Shown piece by piece: positions 42,535 to 52,350 of a stretch of 64,000 nucleotides of DNA (position 1 is its first letter; each line of letters starts with the position of its first letter). Below the pieces are notes generated by a model that had not been told where the DNA came from, did no database searches, and saw only the letters and a program-made list of their open reading frames with translations. A program made the translations under genes and the position numbers. Source of the stretch: Xylanimonas protaetiae (GTDB taxonomy: Bacteria; Actinomycetota; Actinomycetes; Actinomycetales; Cellulomonadaceae); assembly GCF_004135385.1 (NCBI RefSeq), contig NZ_CP035493.1, forward strand, positions 1,116,001 through 1,180,000. The letters are read 5' to 3'.

Positions 42535-43995
42535 TTACGCGCGCGCCGCCCACCAGCTGCGGAGCTCGGCCTCGGCGCGCTCCGCGCCCAGCGGGCCGTG
42601 CTCCATGCGCAGCGCGAGGAGGTGCTGGTACGCCTCGCCCACCTCGCGGCCGGGGCGGATGCCCAGGATCGCCATGATCTGCGTGCCGTCGAGGTCGGGC
42701 CGGATCGCGTCGATCTCCTCCTGCGCGCGCAGCGCCTCGATGCGCTGCTCGAGGTCGGTGTAGGAGTCGGCGAGGCGCTGGGCCTTGCGCTTGTTGCGCG
42801 TCGTGGAGTCGGCACGCGTGAGGCGGTGCAGGCGCTCGAGCAGCGGTCCGGCGTCGGTCACGTACCGGCGCACGGCCGAGTCCGTCCACACGCCGTCGCC
42901 GTACCCGTGGAAGCGCAGGTGCAGCTCCACGAGGCGCGAGACGTCCTTCACGACCTGCTTCTCGTACTTGAGCGCCTTGAGGCGGCGCGCGACGAGCTTG
43001 GCGCCCACCACCTCGTGGTGGTGGAACGAGACGCCGCCGCCGGGCTCGAAGCGCCGCGTGGCGGGCTTGCCGACGTCGTGCAGCAGGGAGGCGAGACGCA
43101 GCACGAGGTCGGGCGCGGGCACGGGACCGTCGGGCCCGGTCTCCTGCGCGATGGCCTGCTCCAGCACCGTGAGCGTGTGCTGGTAGACGTCCTTGTGCCG
43201 GTGGTGCTCGTCGATCTCGAGCTGGAGCGCGGGCAGCTCGGGCAGCACGTGGTCGGCCAGGCCGGAGTCCACGAGCACCTCGAGGCCGCGGCGCGGCCGG
43301 TCGGAGAGCAGCAGCTTGGAGAGCTCGGCCTGCACGCGCTCGGCCGACACGATCGAGATCCGGCCCGCCATCGCGACGAGCGCCGCGAGCGTCCCCGGGT
43401 CCACCTCGAACCCGAGCTGGGCCGCGAACCGCGCGGCGCGCATCATGCGCAGCGGGTCGTCGTCGAACGACCGCTCCGGCGCGACCGGGGTGCGCAGCAC
43501 GCCGCGGGCCAGGTCGCCGAGCCCGTCGAACGGGTCGACGAAGGTCAGGTCCGGCAGGCGCACGGCCATCGCGTTGACGGTGAAGTCGCGGCGGGACAGG
43601 TCGCCGTCGAGCGTGTCGCCGAACGCCACGACGGGCTTGCGCGACGCCGGGTCGTACTCGTCGGTGCGGTACGTGGTGACCTCGACGACGACGTCGGCGG
43701 TCCCTCCGGAGCGGGCGAAGCGCCGCGCCCCGATGGTGCCGAACTCCTTGCCGATGTCCCAGTGCGCGTCGCCCCAGCGCGCCAGGATGTCCTGCGTCTC
43801 GTCCGGCGTCGCCGACGTCGCGAAGTCGAGGTCGTTCGACGCGCGCCCCAGGAACGCGTCGCGCACGGGGCCCCCGACCAGGGCGAGCTCGTGGCCGGCG
43901 GACCGGAACAAGGTCCCGAGCTCGATCGCGGCGGGGGCCATGGACGTCAGGGTGCGCAGGGCGCGCAGCAGCAGGTCCTGCTCAGGGGTCGGCAC
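42535..43995 (-). CDS. cca: CCA tRNA nucleotidyltransferase
   Basis: 486 residues. Adds or repairs the 3' CCA of tRNAs. The class II nucleotidyltransferase head has LVGGPVRDAFLG and the metal-binding NDLDFA (about 35-55), RRDFTVNAMAV, the neck region DDDPLRMMRAARFAAQLGF, and a C-terminal HD domain with RLASLLHDVGKPATRRFEPGG and FHHHE. Divergent from the NUDIX gene by 110 bp, the arrangement conserved in actinobacteria (pcnA-mutT4). Confidence 0.95.
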   Translation of the reverse strand: MPTPEQDLLLRALRTLTSMAPAAIELGTLFRSAGHELALVGGPVRDAFLGRASNDLDFATSATPDETQDILARWGDAHWDIGKEFGTIGARRFARSGGTADVVVEVTTYRTDEYDPASRKPVVAFGDTLDGDLSRRDFTVNAMAVRLPDLTFVDPFDGLGDLARGVLRTPVAPERSFDDDPLRMMRAARFAAQLGFEVDPGTLAALVAMAGRISIVSAERVQAELSKLLLSDRPRRGLEVLVDSGLADHVLPELPALQLEIDEHHRHKDVYQHTLTVLEQAIAQETGPDGPVPAPDLVLRLASLLHDVGKPATRRFEPGGGVSFHHHEVVGAKLVARRLKALKYEKQVVKDVSRLVELHLRFHGYGDGVWTDSAVRRYVTDAGPLLERLHRLTRADSTTRNKRKAQRLADSYTDLEQRIEALRAQEEIDAIRPDLDGTQIMAILGIRPGREVGEAYQHLLALRMEHGPLGAERAEAELRSWWAARA

Positions 43996-44105
43996 GGGAC
44001 GATTCTCCCCGATGCGCGCCGCGTGGACCGCCCGGGGCGTCCCGCGACGCCCCGGCCACGGACGAACGGGCCGAACCTCCTCCCGCGGTCGGTAGGGTTG
44101 TGGAC

Positions 44106-44762
44106 ATGCATGGGCAGGCGACGGCGGGCGACGAGCGGGACCCGCGTCCTGCCTCTCCGCCCGTACCTCCGGGCGGGAGCCCGCTCCGGGTCGACCCGAC
44201 CACCCTGCGCCCCTCCCCCGGGTCCGCGCCGGGCTCGGGCGGCCTCGCCCCGTTCCCCGCGCCCGCCCCGCACGCCGGCCACCTGCCCGTGGTCGAGGAG
44301 ACGTCGGCCGGCGGCGTCGTCGTGCGCCCGGCCGACGACGGCGAGGAGGGCCCGCAGGCCGCCGTGATCGTGCGCCGCAACCGCGCGGGCCGCCTCGAGT
44401 GGTGCCTGCCGAAGGGGCACCTCGAGGGCGTCGAGACGCCGCAGCAGGCCGCCGTGCGCGAGGTGCGCGAGGAGACCGGGATCGCCGGCCAGATCCGCAC
44501 GAACCTCGGCGTCATCGACTACTGGTTCTCGGGCGAGACGCGCCGCGTCCACAAGGTGGTGCACCACTACCTCCTGGCCATGACGGGCGGGCGCCTCACG
44601 GTCGAGGACGACCCCGACGGCGAGGCCGAGGACGCGTTCTGGGTCCCCGTCGCGACCCTGCCCGACCGCCTCTCGTACCCGAACGAGCAGCGGCTCGCCG
44701 TCGTCGCGCGGCAGCTGCTCGGCCAGGCCCCCGGCCTGGCGACGCCCGGTCCGTCGCGGTGA
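44106..44762 (+). CDS. NUDIX hydrolase
   Basis: 218 residues. A Pro-rich N-terminus precedes the NUDIX fold. The Nudix box GHLEGVETPQQAAVREVREETGI matches Gx5Ex7REUxEExGU exactly. The family hydrolyses nucleoside diphosphates linked to other groups; in this locus the homologue is often called MutT4. A GTG two codons upstream is an alternative start. GTGA overlap with the DUF6049 gene. Confidence 0.92.
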   Translation: MHGQATAGDERDPRPASPPVPPGGSPLRVDPTTLRPSPGSAPGSGGLAPFPAPAPHAGHLPVVEETSAGGVVVRPADDGEEGPQAAVIVRRNRAGRLEWCLPKGHLEGVETPQQAAVREVREETGIAGQIRTNLGVIDYWFSGETRRVHKVVHHYLLAMTGGRLTVEDDPDGEAEDAFWVPVATLPDRLSYPNEQRLAVVARQLLGQAPGLATPGPSR

Positions 44763-46924
44763 GGCGCACCGCCACGCCGCGACGGGCGGGGGGCCGGTCC
44801 CGCCGTCTGCGGCTGCCCGCCTCCCTGCTCGCGGGTGCCGTCGCGCTGCTCGCGGGCCTGGCCCCCGCGGCCGTGGCCGCGCCCTCGCCGACGCCGTCGG
44901 CCGCCTCCTCCGGGGCGGCCGCGACGGCGGAGGCGGCCGACGCCGCACCCCGGCTCACGCTCCAGACGCTGACGCCGGCGGTGGCCCGCCCGAGCGACCA
45001 CCTGACCCTGACCGTCAAGGTCACGAACCCGACGCCGCGCGCCCTCAAGGGCGCGACGCTCGACCTGGCCGTCGACTGGGCCCGCATCACCCAGCGCAGC
45101 GCCCTGGCCGACTGGGCCGACGGCGACTCCACCCGCCGGCTGAGCACGCAGCTCCACGAGCCGGTCCCCGAGCTCGCGCCCGGCGCGAGCACGACCGTCA
45201 CGCTCGCGCTGGCCGTCGACGCGCTCCACCTCGGGCAGGGCGCGCGCGGGCCGCGCGCCCTCGCGGTCACGCTGCACCACGGCGGCGACACCGTCGCCGA
45301 GCTGCGCACCTTCCTGCTGTGGGACCCGCAGTCCGCCGACGACGCCGCGGCGGACGCGACCGACCCCGTCCGGCTCTCGCTGCTCGCGCCCGTCACCGGC
45401 CCGGCGGTCGACCCCGCGAACCCCCTGAGCACCGACCGGCTCGCCGGGGTGACCGCCCCCGGCGGGGCGCTGGCGCGCACGCTCGCCGCCGTCGAGGTCG
45501 CGCAGCAGTCCACGGGCACGCACGGGGCGCTGGCCCTCGCCGTCGACCCTGCGCTCGTCGCCACGGCCGCCGCCTCGGACGACGCCCAGATCTCGGCGTG
45601 GGCCGGGGCGGTCGCGCAGCGCGGCGACGTCACCGACGTCTACCCGCTGCCGCCGTACGACCCGGACCTCGCGGCGCTGGCCCACGGCAAGCTCTCCGAC
45701 GCCGCGCTCCAAGCCGCGACGTCGACCCCGCTCCCCGGCGGCTGGACCGTGCCGCCGACGTGGGGCCCGCCGCTCGCGTGGCCGGCCGGGACGACGGCCC
45801 CCGACCTCGTCACGCTCGCCGCGGCGCGCACCGCCGGGCTGGGCACCGCCGTCCTGCCCACCGGGTTCGGCCCCACGTCCGGCACCGTGACCGGCCGGGC
45901 CACGGTCCCGACCCCGGAGGGGGACGTCGCCGCGCTCGTCGCGGACCGGACCCTGTCCCGTGTCCTGACCGAGGCCACCGACACGGCCTCCGCGCCCGCG
46001 GCGGAGTCCACCGCCCAGTCCGTCCAGCGCCTGCTCGCCGAGACGTCGGTGGTCGCCACGCAGCGCGCGGGCGACGAGCCGCACCTGCTCGCCGTCCTCC
46101 CCCGCGGCTGGGCGCCCGACGTCGACGCGCTGCGCACCACCCTCGCGGCGCTGACCTCCAGCGGCTGGGTGCAGGCCGCCCCCGTGTCCGCGCTGCTCGC
46201 GACCGACCCGCCCCAGGTCAACCGCATCCCGCTGCGGGACTCGGAGCCGCAGGACGACGAGCTGTCGCCCGGCGACGTCCGCCGGCTCGACGTCGCCCGC
46301 ACCGAGCTCGACGACCTCGCCGCCGTCGCGCACGACCCGAACGACATCATCGCCCCCCTCGCCCCCGCGCTCGCCGCGCCGACGTCGGTCGCGTGGCGGG
46401 CGGCGCCCGAGGCCCGCGCGGCCGCCGTCACCGCCGCCGTCGACGCCGTCAAGGGCACCCGCGGCTCGCTGTCCGTCTCGGCCACCGACGTCACCCTCAT
46501 CTCGGCCTCCGGCGCGCTGCCCGTCATCGTCACCAACACGCTGCCGACCGATGCGACCGTCACGGTCGTGCTGCGCCCCGACACGCAGCGCCTCGTCGTC
46601 GACTCCCACCCCACGCAGGTGGTGCCGGCGAACGGCCAGGCCCGTTTCGACGTGCCCGTGCGGGCGCTCGGGTCGGGCGACGTCGAGGTCACGGTGCAGG
46701 TGCTCACCCCCAACGGGGCCGAGGCGGCCGCGCCCATCACGCTGCGCCTCAACGTCCAGGCCGGGTGGGAGACGGCCGGCACGGCCGTCGCCGCCGTCGC
46801 CGTGGGCCTGCTGTTCGTGGCGGGCATCTGGCGCACGGTCAAGCGGGGCCGCTCGGCCCGCCGCACCGTCGACTCCGCGGTGACCGACCCCGTGATCCCC
46901 AGCGACGCCGAGAGGTCCCGATGA
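44759..46924 (+). CDS. DUF6049 family secreted/membrane protein
   Basis: 721 residues: a basic start, signal-like hydrophobic segment (about 22-40), a large extracytoplasmic region with Ig-like parts (VARPSDHLTLTVKVTNPTPRAL near the start, VTLISASGALPVIVTNTLP near the end) and a C-terminal membrane helix (about 675-697) with a short basic tail. The same protein sits between mutT4 and mviN in mycobacteria. Its role is unproven, but the conserved coupling to murJ suggests a part in cell-envelope assembly. Overlaps both neighbours (GTGA and ATGA). Confidence 0.9.
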   Translation: MRRTATPRRAGGRSRRLRLPASLLAGAVALLAGLAPAAVAAPSPTPSAASSGAAATAEAADAAPRLTLQTLTPAVARPSDHLTLTVKVTNPTPRALKGATLDLAVDWARITQRSALADWADGDSTRRLSTQLHEPVPELAPGASTTVTLALAVDALHLGQGARGPRALAVTLHHGGDTVAELRTFLLWDPQSADDAAADATDPVRLSLLAPVTGPAVDPANPLSTDRLAGVTAPGGALARTLAAVEVAQQSTGTHGALALAVDPALVATAAASDDAQISAWAGAVAQRGDVTDVYPLPPYDPDLAALAHGKLSDAALQAATSTPLPGGWTVPPTWGPPLAWPAGTTAPDLVTLAAARTAGLGTAVLPTGFGPTSGTVTGRATVPTPEGDVAALVADRTLSRVLTEATDTASAPAAESTAQSVQRLLAETSVVATQRAGDEPHLLAVLPRGWAPDVDALRTTLAALTSSGWVQAAPVSALLATDPPQVNRIPLRDSEPQDDELSPGDVRRLDVARTELDDLAAVAHDPNDIIAPLAPALAAPTSVAWRAAPEARAAAVTAAVDAVKGTRGSLSVSATDVTLISASGALPVIVTNTLPTDATVTVVLRPDTQRLVVDSHPTQVVPANGQARFDVPVRALGSGDVEVTVQVLTPNGAEAAAPITLRLNVQAGWETAGTAVAAVAVGLLFVAGIWRTVKRGRSARRTVDSAVTDPVIPSDAERSR

Positions 46925-48633
46925 CCGACGCCACCGCCACGTCGGACGCGAACCTCCGGCGCGGCTCGATCCTCATGTCGCTGGGCACGTTCGCCTCGCG
47001 CGCCTCGGGGCAGGTCCGTGCGGCGCTGCTCGTCGCCGCGGTCGGCAGCGTCGGCACGGTCGCGGACGCGTTCGACATCGGCAACCGCCTGCCCAACATC
47101 CTGTTCGCGCTCATCGCGGCCGGCGTGCTCCAGGCCGTGCTCATCCCGCAGATCCTGCGCGCGATGAAGGCGCACGACGCCCAGGTGCGCCTCGACAAGC
47201 TCCTGACGCTGTCGGGCCTGGGCATCCTGGTCATCACGGTCGTGCTGGCCGCGCTGACGCCGTGGATCGTGCGGCTCATGACGCTCAAGGGCGGCTGGAC
47301 GCCCGAGAACCGCGAGCTCGCGGTCGTCTTCGCGTACTGGTGCGTCGCGCAGGTGTTCTTCTACGGCCTGTTCACGCTGCTGGGCCAGGTGCTCAACGCG
47401 CGCGGCCGGTTCGGGGCGTACGGCTGGGCACCGGTCGCCAACAACATCGTGTCGATCATCGGCTTCGGCGCCTTCGTCGTCCTGTGGGGATCGGCCCCGA
47501 AGACGGGCATCCAGGACGTCTCCGCGTGGACCACGGCGCAGACGGCGCTGCTGGCCGGCACGGCGACGCTCGGCATCGCCGCCCAGGCCCTGCTGCTGAT
47601 CATCCCCCTGCGGCGCAGCGGCTTCCGCTGGCGCTTCCGCCTCGGCCTGCACGGCATCGGCCTCCGCTCGGCGGGCAAGGTGGTCGGCTGGACGCTCGGC
47701 GCCGTCGTGCTCGAGCAGGTGGGCACGTTCTTCCTCACCAACTACACGTCCGCCGCAGGCCAGTCCGCGGCAGAGTGCGCGGACGCGGCGAGCAGGATCG
47801 TCGACGACGTCGCCCGCGCGGCGGCACAGGCCGCCTGCCCCGTCGTCGCGGGCAACGCGGCCTACTCGAGTGCCCTCACGATCTACCTCCTGCCGCACTC
47901 CCTGGCCGTCGTCTCGCTCGTCACCGCCCTGTTCCCGCGCATGAGCGCGGCGGCCAACCGCGGCGACCTCGACTCCGTCCGCCGCGACATGTCGACGGGC
48001 CTGCGCACGGCCGGCATCTTCTCGGTGATCTCCGCGACGGTGCTGCTCGTGCTCGCCCGGCCGCTCGTCAAGTCCCTCTTCCCGACCATGAGCCTCGCGA
48101 TGGTCGACGTCGTGGCGCCCGTGCTCCAGGCGATGTCGCTGGGGCTGGTCGCCCTGGGCATGACCGTCATGGTCAAGCGCATGTACTTCGCGTTCGAGGA
48201 CGGCCGCGGCATCTTCGTCATCCAGGTCTTCGCGACCCTGAGCATGGTCGTCGCGCTCTTCGTCGCCACCCAGTTCCTCCCCCAGCAGTACTGGGCGGTC
48301 GCCGCGGCGGGCTCCTACGCCCTGTCCACCTGGATCTCGGTGCTGCTGCGCATCCGGGGCATGAGCGCCAAGCTCCGCGGCATGGACGGGCCCCGCATCC
48401 TGCGCCTGTACGTGCGCGCCGCCCTGGCCGCCGCGGTCGCCGGGCTCGCGGGCTGGGGCGTGGCCGCGATGCTGGGCGCGGACGGCCCGCTGACCTGGGG
48501 TCGCGCGCTCCTGGTCAGCGCCTGCGCCGGGGCCGTCATGCTCGGCTTCTACCTCGTAGCCCTGCGGACCCTGCACGTGCGCGAGCTCGACGACGCGCTG
48601 CGACCGCTTCTGCGCCGTCTGCGGCGCCGGTGA
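46921..48633 (+). CDS. murJ: Lipid II flippase MurJ
   Basis: 570 residues with fourteen membrane helices. Characteristic start LMSLGTFASRASGQVRAALLVAAVG and the loop DAFDIGNRLPNILFALIAAGVLQAVLIP, where Arg and Asn of the central cavity are conserved. It moves the peptidoglycan precursor lipid II across the membrane. Unlike mycobacterial MviN, this protein ends after the transporter part; the pseudokinase part is encoded by the next gene. Confidence 0.96.
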   Translation: MTDATATSDANLRRGSILMSLGTFASRASGQVRAALLVAAVGSVGTVADAFDIGNRLPNILFALIAAGVLQAVLIPQILRAMKAHDAQVRLDKLLTLSGLGILVITVVLAALTPWIVRLMTLKGGWTPENRELAVVFAYWCVAQVFFYGLFTLLGQVLNARGRFGAYGWAPVANNIVSIIGFGAFVVLWGSAPKTGIQDVSAWTTAQTALLAGTATLGIAAQALLLIIPLRRSGFRWRFRLGLHGIGLRSAGKVVGWTLGAVVLEQVGTFFLTNYTSAAGQSAAECADAASRIVDDVARAAAQAACPVVAGNAAYSSALTIYLLPHSLAVVSLVTALFPRMSAAANRGDLDSVRRDMSTGLRTAGIFSVISATVLLVLARPLVKSLFPTMSLAMVDVVAPVLQAMSLGLVALGMTVMVKRMYFAFEDGRGIFVIQVFATLSMVVALFVATQFLPQQYWAVAAAGSYALSTWISVLLRIRGMSAKLRGMDGPRILRLYVRAALAAAVAGLAGWGVAAMLGADGPLTWGRALLVSACAGAVMLGFYLVALRTLHVRELDDALRPLLRRLRRR

Positions 48634-48767
48634 GCGGCGATGACCGTGCGCCGGGCGCCGCACCCCTACGATGAGCGGACCGGACGCCCGATCGAGCGCC
48701 CGACGCCCGTCCGGTTGAATGGACCGCAGCGGGCCCGAGCCCGCCGAGACCCCAACGAGGAGGCCAG

Positions 48768-50738
48768 GTGAGCACCGTCCCGCCCGGCGGCCCCATGCCC
48801 GGAGCTGCTTCCGTCCCCGCCGTCACCGCCGGGAGCGTCGTCGTCGACCGTTACCGCCTCGAGCAGCCCGCGGTGACCGACCTCGCCGACGCCTCCGTCT
48901 GGCAGGCGCGCGACACGATCCTGGACCGCCCGGTCCGCGTGACCTTCCTCGACGGGTCGCACGCGACGTCCGCGCTCGACGCCGCCCGCCGCGCCGCGCT
49001 CGTCTCCGACCCGCGCCTGTCGCGCGTGCTCGACGTCGGCACCACCCGCATCTCCGCCGTGCAGCTCGCGTACGTCGTCACCGAGCCGTACACCGGGTCG
49101 ACGCTCACGGAGATCGTCTCCAGCGGGCTCGTGGACGCGCAGCAGGCGCGCGCCGTCGTCGGCGAGGCCGCCGCCGCGCTCGACCTCGCCGCGCAGCGCG
49201 GCGTCCACCACCTCGCACTGCGGCCCGACGCCGTCCGTGTCGACGGCCACCGCGTCGTCGTCACGGGCCTCGGGCTCGACGCCGGTCTCGCCGGCGTGGA
49301 GGGCGCGGGCCTGGACGGCGCCGCCTCCGACGCGCGCGACCTCGCCGCCCTCGCCTACTACGCGCTCACCGCACGCTGGGCGGGCGACAGCCTCGACGAG
49401 CCGTGGCTCGCGTCCGACGTGGTGCGCCCGCTGCCCGCACAGGTCGACGAGCACGGCGTCCCCGTGCCGCTCACGTCGCTCGTGCCGCACGTCGACCCGG
49501 TGCTCGACGGCCTCGTGCGCCGCGCGCTCGGCTCCGCCGGGGACGGCCCGACCGGCCCGGGCGACGTCGCCGCCGCCCTGCGCCCGTGGGGCGAGGTGTC
49601 CGTCGTCGCCGCGCTCCCCGGGTTCGTGCAGCCCTCCGGCGGCGCGCCGGTGCGGCAGTCGGTGCGCCCGGCGCCCGGCGCCGTCGGCACGGCTCCCGGT
49701 GGTGCGCCCGTGCGGCGGCCCACGGGGCGTATCGCCCGGGCGTCGAGCATCCCGGCCGCCGGAGCCGCAGGCGTGGCCGGGGCTGCCGCCTCCGGGGCCG
49801 TCCCGCCGCCTCCCCCGCCCCCGCCCGGGTACGCGGCCCCCGGGGGCGCCTACCCCGGGTCCGCCTACCCCGCGACGGCCGGGTACCCGCAGGGTGCGGC
49901 GTACGCCCAGCCCGGCGCCGCACCCCAGCAGACGCCTCCGCCGTGGGACCCGCAGTACGCGCAGCAGGGCTACGGCCAGCCCGCGGCCGGTCCGCAGGGC
50001 TACGCCCCGCAGGCCGCCGCACCCCAGGGGTATGCGCCCCCGCCCGCGGCGACCGCCGGCCCGCCGACGGGCGCGACGCCGTTCACGACCGAGGCCGTCC
50101 CACGACGTCGGGGCGTCAACCCCACCCCGATCGTGCTGGGCATCCTCCTCGTCGCCGTCATCCTCGCGGCGGGGTGGGCGATCAGGACGGCCCTGGCGCC
50201 GTCGGACGGCACGGCGGAGGCGAACGTCTCGGTCTCGCCGTCGGTGGCGGACGGCACCACGGCGCCCGCCGACGGCGGAGCGACGGCCGCCGCCCCGCCG
50301 GCCACGGAGGTGCGCCCGATCATCCAGTCCGGCGACCAGGTGGACCCGTTCGGCAACGGCCAGGGCGAGAAGCCCGAGGCCGCGCCCCTGGCCTGGGACG
50401 GCGACCCGTCGACGTTCTGGTACACGTATACCTACAACTCGCCGCAGTTCGGCGGGCTGAAGGAGGGCGTCGGCTACGTGATCACGCTGCGCGAGCCCGC
50501 CCCCGTGAACTCGATCACGCTGCTCACGAACAGCACGGGCGGGAACGTCCAGGTCCGCAAGACGACGGCCGACAAGCCGACCGAGGGACCGGTCCTCGCC
50601 GAGGGCCCGTTCGCCCCGACGACGGAGCTGAAGTTCGCGCAGCCCGAGGTCGGCGACACGTTCGTCCTGTGGATCACCGAGCTGCCGCAGTCCGCCGGCC
50701 GCAACCGGCTCGAGCTGAACGAGATCACCCTCCAGTAG
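48768..50738 (+). CDS. MurJ-associated membrane pseudokinase
   Basis: 656 residues. The N-terminal region (about 20-285) has a protein-kinase-like fold without catalytic residues: the HRD position reads HHLALRPDAV and DFG reads VTGLGLD. A long Pro/Gln/Tyr-rich linker with QGY-type repeats, a membrane helix (about 463-482) and an extracytoplasmic beta-sandwich (WDGDPSTFWYTYTYNSPQFGG onward, galactose-binding-like) follow. In mycobacteria these parts are fused to MviN, where the pseudokinase recruits FhaA. GTG start with GAGGAGG. The 134-bp gap from murJ carries TACGAT as a possible -10 element. Confidence 0.85.
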   Translation: MSTVPPGGPMPGAASVPAVTAGSVVVDRYRLEQPAVTDLADASVWQARDTILDRPVRVTFLDGSHATSALDAARRAALVSDPRLSRVLDVGTTRISAVQLAYVVTEPYTGSTLTEIVSSGLVDAQQARAVVGEAAAALDLAAQRGVHHLALRPDAVRVDGHRVVVTGLGLDAGLAGVEGAGLDGAASDARDLAALAYYALTARWAGDSLDEPWLASDVVRPLPAQVDEHGVPVPLTSLVPHVDPVLDGLVRRALGSAGDGPTGPGDVAAALRPWGEVSVVAALPGFVQPSGGAPVRQSVRPAPGAVGTAPGGAPVRRPTGRIARASSIPAAGAAGVAGAAASGAVPPPPPPPPGYAAPGGAYPGSAYPATAGYPQGAAYAQPGAAPQQTPPPWDPQYAQQGYGQPAAGPQGYAPQAAAPQGYAPPPAATAGPPTGATPFTTEAVPRRRGVNPTPIVLGILLVAVILAAGWAIRTALAPSDGTAEANVSVSPSVADGTTAPADGGATAAAPPATEVRPIIQSGDQVDPFGNGQGEKPEAAPLAWDGDPSTFWYTYTYNSPQFGGLKEGVGYVITLREPAPVNSITLLTNSTGGNVQVRKTTADKPTEGPVLAEGPFAPTTELKFAQPEVGDTFVLWITELPQSAGRNRLELNEITLQ

Positions 50739-50742
50739 GCGC

Positions 50743-50776
50743 CCGGCGGCACGGGTCGTACGGTTCGTGCCGCCGG
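50743..50776 (+). terminator. Stem-loop after the pseudokinase gene
   Basis: An 11-bp perfect stem (CCGGCGGCACG and its complement) with a 12-base loop, starting four bases after the stop. No T-run follows. It separates the murJ block from trxB. Confidence 0.6.
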
Positions 50777-50871
50777 AGGAACATCGACGCCCCCGGGCGT
50801 GTTACCCAGGCGGTGCACCGCCGTCGCCGTCCGCCGGACGGTCGGCAGGCGCCGCACAGAAGGAGATCTGA

Positions 50872-51861
50872 GTGACTGAGCAGGCCACCCCCATCGTCCA
50901 CGACGTCGTCATCGTCGGCTCCGGCCCTGCGGGCTACACCGCCGCGGTGTACGCCGCCCGCGCGGGCCTCGCGCCCGTCGTGATCGCCGGGTCGGTGACC
51001 GCCGGCGGGGCGCTCATGAACACCACCGAGGTGGAGAACTTCCCGGGCTTCCCGGAGGCCGTGCTGGGCCCGGACCTCATGGACAAGATGCGCGAGCAGG
51101 CCGAGAAGTTCGGCGCCACCGTGGTCTGGGACGACGCCGAGCGCGTCTCGCTGACGGGTGACGTCAAGGAGATCGTGACGGGCGGCGACGAGACCTACCT
51201 CGCGCGCACCGTCATCCTCGCGACGGGTTCCGCCTACCGCGAGCTCGGGATCGAGGACGAGAAGCGCCTCTCCGGCCGCGGCGTCTCGTGGTGTGCCACG
51301 TGCGACGGCTTCTTCTTCCGCGACCAGCACATCGCCGTCGTCGGCGGCGGCGACTCCGCGATGGAGGAGGCCACGTTCCTGACGCGGTTCGCCTCCAAGG
51401 TCACGGTGGTCCACCGCCGCGACGCGCTGCGCGCGTCGAAGATCATGGCCGAGCGTGCGCTGGCCAACCCGAAGATCGAGTTCGCCTGGAACAGCGAGGT
51501 CGCCGGCATCGACGGCGACGCGCAGGTCAGCGGGCTCGCGCTGCGCGACACCGTCACCGGGGAGCCGCGGTCGCTCGACGTCACGGGCCTCTTCGTGGCC
51601 ATCGGCCACGAGCCGCGCACCGAGCTCGTCAAGGGCCAGGTCGACCTCGACGACGAGGGCTACATCCTCGTCGAGGGCCGCTCGACGCGCACCAACCTGC
51701 CGGGCGTGTTCGCCTGCGGCGACGCCGTCGACCACACGTACCGCCAGGCCATCACGGCCGCGGGCTCGGGCTGCTCGGCGGCCCTCGACGCCCAGGCCTA
51801 CCTCACCACGCTGGACGACGCCCTCGTGGGCGCCGCCGCAGCCTCTTCGTCGAAGGAGTGA
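50872..51861 (+). CDS. trxB: Thioredoxin-disulfide reductase
   Basis: 329 residues. FAD motif [17 protein letters not shown] (17-33), redox-active CATC (141-144), NADPH motif [12 protein letters not shown] and the C-terminal FAD motif [16 protein letters not shown]. Reduces thioredoxin with NADPH. GTG start with AAGGAG. Four bases separate it from trxA, the usual pairing. The sigM and anti-sigma genes found before trxB in mycobacteria are missing here. Confidence 0.97.
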   Translation: MTEQATPIVHDVVIVGSGPAGYTAAVYAARAGLAPVVIAGSVTAGGALMNTTEVENFPGFPEAVLGPDLMDKMREQAEKFGATVVWDDAERVSLTGDVKEIVTGGDETYLARTVILATGSAYRELGIEDEKRLSGRGVSWCATCDGFFFRDQHIAVVGGGDSAMEEATFLTRFASKVTVVHRRDALRASKIMAERALANPKIEFAWNSEVAGIDGDAQVSGLALRDTVTGEPRSLDVTGLFVAIGHEPRTELVKGQVDLDDEGYILVEGRSTRTNLPGVFACGDAVDHTYRQAITAAGSGCSAALDAQAYLTTLDDALVGAAAASSSKE

Positions 51862-51865
51862 ACCG

Positions 51866-52195
51866 ATGACTGTTGTTGTCACGGACGACACGTTCAAGGC
51901 CGAGGTGCTCGAGGCCGAGGGCACCGTGCTGGTGGACTTCTGGGCCACCTGGTGCGGCCCGTGCCGCATGGTCGCGCCGATCCTGGAGGAGATCTCCGAG
52001 GAGTACGCCGACCGGCTCAAGGTCACGAAGCTCGACACCGACGCGAACCCGGCCACGACGATGGCGTACGGGATCGTCTCGATCCCGACGCTCAACGTCT
52101 ACCAGGGCGGCGAGCTCGTGAAGTCGATCGTGGGCGCCCGGCCCAAGAAGGCGCTGCTCGCCGAGATCGAGCCGCTGCTGACCCCGGCGGTCTGA
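51866..52195 (+). CDS. trxA: Thioredoxin
   Basis: 109 residues with the classic active site FWATWCGPCRMVAP (Cys30 and Cys33), the buried Asp in VLVDF and the cis-Pro in SIPTLNVY. A protein disulfide reductant working with the adjacent TrxB. Ends at a strong hairpin. Confidence 0.97.
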   Translation: MTVVVTDDTFKAEVLEAEGTVLVDFWATWCGPCRMVAPILEEISEEYADRLKVTKLDTDANPATTMAYGIVSIPTLNVYQGGELVKSIVGARPKKALLAEIEPLLTPAV

Positions 52196-52212
52196 GAACA
52201 CTTCCACCCGAG

Positions 52213-52246
52213 GGCCGGTGACCTGCGAGAACAGGTCACCGGCCTT
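52213..52246 (+). terminator. Terminator of trxB-trxA
   Basis: A 13-bp perfect stem (GGCCGGTGACCTG and its complement) around a six-base loop, followed by TT and a T-rich stretch. About 18 bp after the trxA stop. Confidence 0.85.
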
Positions 52247-52314
52247 CGTCGTTCCCGGTTGCACAGACATCACAACACACTCACAACATTCGATCGTTCG
52301 ACGCCTCGCGAGGT

Positions 52315-52343
52315 TTGTGAGTGGTCTGCGTCGGGTGTACCCT
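52315..52343 (+). promoter_or_regulatory. Candidate promoter for a leaderless transcript
   Basis: TTGTGA and TACCCT (TAnnnT type) are separated by exactly 17 bp, and the -10 ends seven bases before an ATG. This spacing puts the start codon at the expected transcription start, the usual arrangement of actinobacterial leaderless mRNAs. No ribosome site precedes that ATG, which agrees. Confidence 0.6.
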
Positions 52344-52350
52344 GACGCGC

